This document shows positions 6,757 to 12,805 of a DNA stretch of 23,413 bases, piece after piece (position 1 is the stretch's first letter; the number at the start of each line of letters is the position of its first letter). This DNA is from a virus. The translations under genes were made by a program, and so were the position numbers. The stretch spans positions 1-23,413 of IMG/VR virus record IMGVR_UViG_3300044971_004137. One strand, 5' to 3'. The notes beneath the pieces are model-generated. The model did not search any database and was not told where the DNA came from. It was given only the letters and a program-made list of their open reading frames with translations.

Positions 6757-8622
6757 TCAAAAGAAAGCGAAGAAGTTGCCAGGGGCTACCACAGTGCCGT
6801 TGATATAGCTGACTGACAAATAGTCAATCCCGCCACCAGCAGTAAAACTCAGCCCCGTGTTGTTGCCGCCATCGGTGGAGTTTGCGCCCATCAGCCAAGC
6901 GCTGGACTTTTGTAGTGTTGTTTGGGCTGCTGTATTTGTCCCAAGTTGAAGCAAATTGCCCAAAACGCCGTTAAGGTTGAATGCGGTAAAAATATTGGTT
7001 TGACCGGGGTCAAATTCCACTCTCCCTATTGCCGTGTTGGTAATGTTGGCAAACTTGTTACTACCTAAAACTCTAAGTGCGCCGGTACCGCCTTGGTTGA
7101 GCGTTGGGTAAGTTTGAATACCCCCGCCAACAAAGTTTTTGTTGGACGCGCTTATAAGGCTGATTGTGCCCGTGCCTGTTACGGTTAAATTTGCAGGGCT
7201 TGCCACGTTCCAAGCGGTAAGTCCAGACAGGGTCCAAGTTCCGGAACCAATAGCAACTGTTCTGACGTTTGCCGCCGTTAAACTAACAGCCGAAGCACTA
7301 CCTGTTAGTGTGACGTTGTAATTGTTAGCGTCAAAAGTTCCGGTAGTAATCGTTAGCGCGCCTACGTTGCTTCGGTTTGATAAAAAGGCGTCTAGCAGCG
7401 TAAGAACGCCCCCCGGTTTAGTTACGTTAATCGATTGAGTAAAGGTCCTACCAGCGCTTGTAATTGTTTGACTGCTTGGCCCCGTAAAAACCAGATTTCC
7501 GATTCCAGTCATCGTAGTGCCTGTACCGTTAATCAAGTTGCCGTAAATCGGCAGTGTAGTCGTACCCGTTGCCAGCGTCATCGTGTTGCTGGTACGGGCA
7601 CTCATGTCAATCGTGCCAACATTGTAAGCGATGCTGATCGTAATTGTTGCCCCGCTATTTAAACCTGTTGCTTCAAATAGCGCAGTGTCTTGTGCAAGAG
7701 GAAAGTTGTTTACCGCTGGCGTGCCACCAGAAGACGTTGCCCACCCCGTTGCATTCCAATTACCACCAGCAGCAAGGTTCCAATACTTTGTGGTTCCAGC
7801 GCCAAACGTAATCCCACTGTTGCCTTTAGCGTCACCCAACCGAGTACCAGACACAGGAGCAGCAGCACCAGCAATGGTGATGTCACGGAAGTCAATGTCT
7901 GTTGGAGCAGAAACAGCAGCGCAAGTCAGAGTTCTGGTTGTACCGATGGTGCTTGATCGAACAAACGTCCTGCATGTTGCGTCTGTTCCTGCGGAGAGCG
8001 TCAGAGTGCCGCTGATAGTTGTGTTTGCCGTGATTATAAACCCACTTACGCCCGCTGATGCCCGGCCAGCAATCGTAATGTTTCTAGCGGAGGAGACATT
8101 CTCAAGCGACGAGTTAGTAATTGCAGTTGATGTGTATTGAATGTCATAAAAAGCTAGCCCGCCCCCAACGACAGAAGGGCCAGTAGAAGAACAAACAATG
8201 CTTGATGTTCCCGCGTTAAAAGTCAGCCCTGTACTCGTTGTAAAATTGACGACGATAAAACCGCTCAACGTAAGCGTAGAACTACCTAGGTTAATCGTTC
8301 GTGTGTTGCTGTTGTTTGAGCTTAGTTGTGTGGCAGTGATGTTGAAGTTGTTAGTGGTGAAGGTTCCTTGGGTGACTGTGATTGGACTAGAACAAGTCAA
8401 CGTGCCGCCAAGACTCAATGTTGCGGCGGAAGCATTAATCGTCACCGAAATTACAGATACGTTGTAATTTGTAGTAACAATAATGGATGCAGTGTCGATT
8501 GTCACATCGTCAGCAGCGCCGGGAACAGACGCCCCACCAGCCCCGCCAGATGTTGCAGACCAGTTAGCTGTGGTGGTCGCGTCCCAAGTGTTTGTACCAC
8601 CGACCCAAAATCTAGCGGCCAT
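6757..8622 (-). CDS. Beta-rich adhesin-like virion protein (621 aa)
   Basis: Rich in Thr, Ser, Gly, Ala and Asn, with long alternating strand patterns that suggest a beta-helix or stacked beta-sandwiches. The N-terminus has a module RFWVGGTNTWDATTTANWSA followed by SVPGAADDVTIDT. A second, more divergent copy starts near residue 278 (KYWNLAAGGNWNATGWATSS then NNFPLAQDTALFEA). Short units of the form GTLTLSAGT or TITTGTFDANNYNVTLTG recur. The module FWVGG..W....NWS is, from memory, frequent in large structural and adhesin proteins of aquatic phages and bacteria. It has no signal peptide, so phage assembly rather than secretion is likely. Its position between fibre and lysis genes suggests a tail appendage; the receptor is unknown. 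Confidence 0.7.
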   Translation of the reverse strand: MAARFWVGGTNTWDATTTANWSATSGGAGGASVPGAADDVTIDTASIIVTTNYNVSVISVTINASAATLSLGGTLTCSSPITVTQGTFTTNNFNITATQLSSNNSNTRTINLGSSTLTLSGFIVVNFTTSTGLTFNAGTSSIVCSSTGPSVVGGGLAFYDIQYTSTAITNSSLENVSSARNITIAGRASAGVSGFIITANTTISGTLTLSAGTDATCRTFVRSSTIGTTRTLTCAAVSAPTDIDFRDITIAGAAAPVSGTRLGDAKGNSGITFGAGTTKYWNLAAGGNWNATGWATSSGGTPAVNNFPLAQDTALFEATGLNSGATITISIAYNVGTIDMSARTSNTMTLATGTTTLPIYGNLINGTGTTMTGIGNLVFTGPSSQTITSAGRTFTQSINVTKPGGVLTLLDAFLSNRSNVGALTITTGTFDANNYNVTLTGSASAVSLTAANVRTVAIGSGTWTLSGLTAWNVASPANLTVTGTGTISLISASNKNFVGGGIQTYPTLNQGGTGALRVLGSNKFANITNTAIGRVEFDPGQTNIFTAFNLNGVLGNLLQLGTNTAAQTTLQKSSAWLMGANSTDGGNNTGLSFTAGGGIDYLSVSYINGTVVAPGNFFAFF

Positions 8623-8624
8623 GT

Positions 8625-8828
8625 TTACTCCTGCAAAATTTCAACAGAGGTTTCTTCGACAGGGGTTTCTTCGACAGGGGGCGCAGTAATAACTGCGATC
8701 CAGTTGTCCCGACGCTGCGCCTTCATTTCCTCAATCTGTTCCTCATTCAAACCGTGGTCATCAGGCAGATGGAGGGCATCGGCAAACTTGCCGTATGGTG
8801 TTTCAAATTGAAAATCGATCTTGATCAT
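8625..8828 (-). CDS. Small acidic phage hypothetical protein (67 aa)
   Basis: Begins MIKIDFQFETPYGKFADALH and ends in a Pro/Glu/Val-rich tail with the near-repeat VEETPVEET. The core (FETPYGKFADALHLPDDH, then EEIEEMKAQRRDNWIAVI-like) is a pattern I have seen beside tail fibre genes in environmental phages. No function is known. It lies three bases after the YadA-like fibre stop and two bases before the next start. A fibre chaperone or small tail component are contextual guesses only. Confidence 0.7.
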   Translation of the reverse strand: MIKIDFQFETPYGKFADALHLPDDHGLNEEQIEEMKAQRRDNWIAVITAPPVEETPVEETSVEILQE

Positions 8829-8831
8829 GAT

Positions 8832-10046
8832 TTAAGCCTGCGTTGTAACAGCAACCACGTCCCAGACTGTATCTGCGCTGTTGTAAATACACCCCACATA
8901 AGTCGTCTTGGTAGCTACTGTGGTTGTTGGTAAAACCGTGCCAACCACACGATAAATCGCATTCCAAGTCAAAGCTCGCGCAGTACCGTCGTCCTTAATC
9001 CGCAGCACAAGTTTCTGCCCGTCGACGGGTGTTCCACTAGGTGCCGCGAATGTGGCTGGCACGGCCAGCGCCGTTACGTTGTACTGATTGGAAGCGTCAG
9101 AAGTTGGCGTTACGGTAGAAGCACTTGTTACAGACGCAACCGCAGTCCTCAAGTACGCCGTCAGAGTCAAGCCGCCATTGAATGTGGCATTCGCCCCATT
9201 CCAGTAAGCTCTCGGGTTCCCATCGCCATCGGAAAGAACGATGTAGTTGCTGGAAGTGCGGATATCAAGACCGCCTTGATTTCCCGTATAAGAGCCGAGA
9301 ATACAGTTTTTTGCCCCAGTAGTTATGGCAGAACCGGCACTAGCGCCAATTGCAGTGTTATTGTCGCCTGTGGTGCTCACATTTAGGGCGGCATAGCCGA
9401 CTGCAACGTTAGTGCCGCCGGAACTGTTGGTAGCCAGTGCAAGACTCCCAAATGCAGTATTTCCGTTACCCCCATTGTTGCTCTGAAGCGCGTCATTGCC
9501 AACTGCGGTGTTGTTGTTGCCACTAGTGTTGGATAAAAGCGCATCATTGCCAACTGCCGTGTTTTGTGACCCTGCGGCATTGGCCGATAAAGCACTAGCA
9601 CCAACTGCGGTATTGGAACTCACCGCACCAGCGCCACGGCCAACATTGATCCCGTGGACGTTAAGAATATTACTTGCAAATGTTAAATTTGCCGACTGCC
9701 CGACCGCACTGGAGGAAGAGGCGTAAAACAATTGCCCGGAAGCAAATGATGTAAGCCCCGTGCCACCGTTAGTTGTGGCAAGCGTCCCGGCAACTGTCAC
9801 CGGGCCTGTCGTTGCAGTGCTCGGCGTTAACCCCGTTGTACCAAAAGAAATTGAATTGGACGCCGTTGCGTTACTAGCAAGAAGTTGAACCACGCCACTG
9901 CTGTCCTTGTAGTACAGCTTGCCATCCGCGTAATTTAGCGCAAGTTCAGCACCCGATGCGCTACTGGTCAAATTCGCAGGTAAAGGCACGTTGGACGCAG
10001 TGCCAGATGCGTAAATGAGCAGGGGCGTGTATCCAGTCTGGGCCAT
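8832..10046 (-). CDS. Tail fibre with exact 17-residue YadA-head-like repeats
   Basis: A 404-residue protein. Residues 1-~60 (MAQTGYTPLLIYASGTASNV, then ELALNYADGKLYYKDSSG) look like a phage fibre attachment module. A short GGTGLTSF linker follows near residue 94. Seven repeats beginning N-x-A/I-x-G start at residues 145, 162, 179, 196, 213, 230 and 247, an exact 17-residue period, with units such as NTAVGNDALLSNTSGNN. This matches the left-handed beta-roll of trimeric adhesin heads (YadA type). Residues ~265-290 hold SSNYIVLSDGDGNPRAYWNG, and a beta-rich C-terminal domain closes the protein. It is probably a trimeric receptor-binding fibre. It follows the transferase genes by nine bases. Confidence 0.8.
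   Translation of the reverse strand: MAQTGYTPLLIYASGTASNVPLPANLTSSASGAELALNYADGKLYYKDSSGVVQLLASNATASNSISFGTTGLTPSTATTGPVTVAGTLATTNGGTGLTSFASGQLFYASSSSAVGQSANLTFASNILNVHGINVGRGAGAVSSNTAVGASALSANAAGSQNTAVGNDALLSNTSGNNNTAVGNDALQSNNGGNGNTAFGSLALATNSSGGTNVAVGYAALNVSTTGDNNTAIGASAGSAITTGAKNCILGSYTGNQGGLDIRTSSNYIVLSDGDGNPRAYWNGANATFNGGLTLTAYLRTAVASVTSASTVTPTSDASNQYNVTALAVPATFAAPSGTPVDGQKLVLRIKDDGTARALTWNAIYRVVGTVLPTTTVATKTTYVGCIYNSADTVWDVVAVTTQA
9258..9614 (-). repeat. Seven 51-bp coding repeats (17-aa beta-roll units)
   Basis: Repeat units of 17 codons spanning residues 145-263 of the fibre, each opening with Asn-Thr/Val/Cys-Ala/Ile-Val/Phe/Leu-Gly. Central copies (NTAVGNDAL twice) are the most alike; the outer ones are more diverged. 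Confidence 0.85.
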
Positions 10047-10054
10047 GATTTACC

Positions 10055-10537
10055 TCACTTTTGATTAGATATTAGAAATGATTTCGACCTTTTCAACCGC
10101 AACAAGTCATCCAATGCTTGCAAAACGGTCTCTGGCTCAACAAATTTATTGGGGTCATGTTCCACGAACTCCCACCACAAAAATTGGTTCTCATGTAGAC
10201 AGTCCCTGCTCTTGAGAAGGTTCACGTTCTCAGGGTGCCCATAAATCAACGGATCAGACACCGACCAAAGAACAATTCCCTTTTTTCCCTCATCCCAGCC
10301 CAGGTGCTGAAAAAAACTGTCGCACGCAATCCATGTATCACACTGCCTGATCAACTCACGCAACTGCTGGACGGACAAGTCCCTCCTGAAGTCGGGAACG
10401 AGCTGCCGTTCTCCAGTGATTCCGATTTGAATGATCTCATCATCTATCATGGGGATCAACTGCTCCCAGAACGGGTAATTCTTGGGATTTTGCTTTCCGC
10501 TCATGAGAGCCTTGGAGTACGGAGAAATCAAGATCAT
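10055..10537 (-). CDS. C-terminal half of a GT9-like glycosyltransferase
   Basis: A 160-residue protein beginning MILISPYSKALMSGKQNPKN, like the second Rossmann half of GT9 enzymes. IIQIGITGERQLVPDF is followed by DLSVQQLRELIRQCDTWIAC and DSFFQHLGWDEGKKGIVLW, the donor-site region corresponding to the usual SLRELAALI...NDSGPMHLA of heptosyltransferases. SDPLIYGHPENVNLL then follows. It lacks the N-terminal acceptor half, which appears at the end of the preceding gene. The ATG overlaps the preceding TGA (ATGA). A split enzyme is likelier than decay because both halves are open and tightly coupled, but a frameshift splitting an ancestral fusion is not excluded. Confidence 0.7.
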   Translation of the reverse strand: MILISPYSKALMSGKQNPKNYPFWEQLIPMIDDEIIQIGITGERQLVPDFRRDLSVQQLRELIRQCDTWIACDSFFQHLGWDEGKKGIVLWSVSDPLIYGHPENVNLLKSRDCLHENQFLWWEFVEHDPNKFVEPETVLQALDDLLRLKRSKSFLISNQK

Positions 10538-11502
10538 GCGTACATCCTCCTGTACGCCCCCTCAAGATTTCCCCTCCACTTCCACTGATCCATCTTGCCG
10601 TATACGTTAAACATGTCAATGCTGCCAAACAGCGACTGCGCCTCTGCAATCGACCGGCAAGGCACTATCTCTGGATAGCAACCAAAGATGACTGGATTTT
10701 CGATTTCAGGCAGAACATGAGTGAACACAATGTGATCGCCCATGCCGCAGTTGAGCACGACAATCGTCTTGTCGCGATGAGCCAGGAAATTTTGGAAGAT
10801 TTTTTCGTCTTGCTCGTATAGTTTTTGGTTCGTCTCACTGCGGATACCACCATGCGGGTTTTTCAGATGCCATGTCACAGCATCAGGCACCACCAGAACC
10901 TTGTATCCTTTCTGAAACAGGCCGTATGTGAACAATGTCTCTTCCCTGTGCGCCACTCTAGATAAACCCGTGTTGTAGTCATACACACCGGCACGATACA
11001 AGAACGTGCAATGCAAATGCTCTACCTCTTGCACTCGGTTGATATAAGACCACTGAATGTTCGGCTCGGAATTGATCATGTCAATCCGTCCGGTTGCCTC
11101 AATTGGCTTGGGACCAAATGGTTTGGTCAGAACAGACCCACCAATAGCGCCGACATCGTTTGCAATGTGCTTGCAAAGATTCTCCAACACGTTCGGCTCG
11201 GGAATAGCGTCATCATCTACACGCCAAACCCAATCAAAACCCATTCGATTTGCAATCTGATGGTTGTGATGCTGGCCTTTTTTTGCCGCAAAGAGCCACT
11301 CCCAGGCAATGTTCTTCTCTTGCAAAATCTGAAAGAAGTGCGAATAGATCAATTCTGATCGCACATCCTGCGGCTCGTCGTTGTCGTCAAAGATGACGAG
11401 CTTATCAACAGGCCGAGTTTGCATGATGATGGCCTGCAGCGCCAGGGGCAGCGTACTGTTATATCGCCCCCTGGTGGAAATTGAACAAAGAATTTTAGTC
11501 AT
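10534..11502 (-). CDS. GT2-like glycosyltransferase carrying an N-terminal half GT9-like domain
   Basis: A 322-residue protein. Residues 1-~235 are a GT-A type transferase: ILCSISTRGRYNSTLPLALQ, KLVIFDDNDEP, the DXD-like VWRVDDDAIPEPN (DDD at 96-98), then HREETLFTYGLFQKGYKV and VTWHLKNPHGG. From ~245 the character changes: TIVVLNCGMGDHIVFTHVLP (residues ~246-265) is the nucleotide-sugar-fold opening of a GT9/heptosyltransferase-like protein. It stops after only ~75 residues at AYRRMYA. The missing C-terminal half is encoded by the next gene, which starts in an ATGA overlap. The two products could assemble into one GT-B enzyme. Overlap by eight bases with the preceding GT2-methyltransferase gene suggests one pathway. 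Confidence 0.8.
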   Translation of the reverse strand: MTKILCSISTRGRYNSTLPLALQAIIMQTRPVDKLVIFDDNDEPQDVRSELIYSHFFQILQEKNIAWEWLFAAKKGQHHNHQIANRMGFDWVWRVDDDAIPEPNVLENLCKHIANDVGAIGGSVLTKPFGPKPIEATGRIDMINSEPNIQWSYINRVQEVEHLHCTFLYRAGVYDYNTGLSRVAHREETLFTYGLFQKGYKVLVVPDAVTWHLKNPHGGIRSETNQKLYEQDEKIFQNFLAHRDKTIVVLNCGMGDHIVFTHVLPEIENPVIFGCYPEIVPCRSIAEAQSLFGSIDMFNVYGKMDQWKWRGNLEGAYRRMYA

Positions 11503-12787
11503 TTGTCCACCGGCAAATCATCAAGTTCAAACGGTTTGCGTCGCTGATAGGGTGAGCTATCGGCAAAATCTCTCCGGCCTCGTTGATGTAGTTAAACTCA
11601 AAACCGGGGAAGTGGCTCTCATTGAGCCCATGCAACTTGTGGTACGGCCCCCAAAACCCAACAGGCTCATTCATAGGCACTGTAATCATCAGTCGCTTGC
11701 AGTGTTTTTTCAGGCGCTCTACGACCTCAAGACCATTGTCAATATGCTCAATAACTTCGAACGCCACTATCGAATCATACTGCTCAAGAGGAAACTGATT
11801 TATGTCTGCATTGAAGAACTTGGTGTGCTCACCCCAGCCCTGTTCTTTTGCGACCTCAACAATGATCGGGTCATAGTCCACACCCGTGTAATCAATGTCT
11901 TGCGGGAAGAATTGTGTTCCGTAACCGTTCGAGCAGCCAATCTCCAGAACTTTCTTGCCGATTAGATTTTCATTGGCCCACTTGTAACGGGTTACTTCCC
12001 GAGGGTATACATGGTCGCCTTTTAGAAAAACCGCTCGCTCCCAATAATTGGACAGTCGCCACCGATACCACTCGAAATTGTACTTTTTGGCTAATTTCAG
12101 GCTGTTCCGCAAAAAGATATTGTCCCAACCCTTCACCAAGTCGGGGTCGTGCATCGTGCCTTCGCCCTTATGGTAAATAGGGAACCACCCTGTGTATTGT
12201 GTACCATCCCACGTTTTAGAGAGCGCCTCCTGCACCTCAAAACCGGCCTTCTCTGCCTCAATACAGAACTCGGTGTCCTCACCACCACCAACCCCGTATT
12301 CCTCGTTCAAAAGACCAATGGCGTCAAAAACTTTGCGGTCAACCATCACACAAAAAAAGACTGCGAAATCACGCCCCGCTGGCTCCGACGCCCCCTTGAT
12401 AACACACGATATGCCGCATTTTGGGTTTTCCTGGAACGGCTTTTCAAACAACTCCAACCAGCAAGTCTTGGGTTGCTCTAAGAACAGCGTGTCATTGTTC
12501 AGAAGAACAATGCGCTGCCCGGTCGCAACCTTGATGCCCTCGTTGGTGGCTTTTGCATACCCAAGCGGCTTGTCGTCCCAGACCACCTTGAAGTGACTGG
12601 AAAACCCAATTGCATCAAACTGATTCTTGAGAGATTGCAAGTACCAAAATGTATTGTCAGTGCATCCGTTGGCAGAGATGACCAACTCAACATCGGTCAA
12701 GTCTGTCCACTTAAAAATGGAGTCAAGGCACGGCTTGAGGTACTTGTCGCAGTTGTTGTACGTTGGGATGACGATGCTATATTTCAT
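11495..12787 (-). CDS. GT2-family glycosyltransferase fused to a SAM-dependent methyltransferase
   Basis: A 430-residue protein. Residues 1-~235 are a GT-A fold, GT2-type glycosyltransferase: YSIVIPTYNNCDKYLKPCLD at the start, ISANGCTDNT, the metal-binding region LLNNDTLFL (97-99), and GGGEDTEFCIEAEKAGFEV (167-185) as the acidic acceptor-site motif. Residues ~250-430 are a class I methyltransferase: motif I VLEIGCSNGYG (280-290), acidic GVDYDP (302-307), FNADINQFP and AFEVIEHIDN (342-351). It would transfer a sugar and methylate a product, perhaps the same glycan. It overlaps the fibre stop by one base and the next gene by eight. Cytoplasmic, no TM. The target (fibre serines or host glycan) is unknown. 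Confidence 0.85.
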   Translation of the reverse strand: MKYSIVIPTYNNCDKYLKPCLDSIFKWTDLTDVELVISANGCTDNTFWYLQSLKNQFDAIGFSSHFKVVWDDKPLGYAKATNEGIKVATGQRIVLLNNDTLFLEQPKTCWLELFEKPFQENPKCGISCVIKGASEPAGRDFAVFFCVMVDRKVFDAIGLLNEEYGVGGGEDTEFCIEAEKAGFEVQEALSKTWDGTQYTGWFPIYHKGEGTMHDPDLVKGWDNIFLRNSLKLAKKYNFEWYRWRLSNYWERAVFLKGDHVYPREVTRYKWANENLIGKKVLEIGCSNGYGTQFFPQDIDYTGVDYDPIIVEVAKEQGWGEHTKFFNADINQFPLEQYDSIVAFEVIEHIDNGLEVVERLKKHCKRLMITVPMNEPVGFWGPYHKLHGLNESHFPGFEFNYINEAGEILPIAHPISDANRLNLMICRWTND

Positions 12788-12805
12788 TAGAACGCGCCTC
12801 CTGCA
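12785..12805 (-). promoter_or_regulatory. Ribosome binding site embedded in the fibre C-terminal codons; TAATG overlap
   Basis: The codons for VAGGAF at the fibre end contain a full AGGAGG, followed nine bases later by the glycosyltransferase ATG, which shares a base with the fibre TAA. This favours coupled translation of fibre and modifying enzyme. Confidence 0.6.

Noticed and set aside
8832-10046. YadA-like repeats read as a bacterial trimeric autotransporter.
   Set aside because: There is no signal peptide and no C-terminal membrane anchor, and the neighbours are phage fibre and transferase genes.
10534-10537. The split GT9 as a simple sequencing frameshift.
   Set aside because: Not fully excluded, but the ATGA junction, an intact start and clean domain boundary on both sides favour a real two-gene arrangement.
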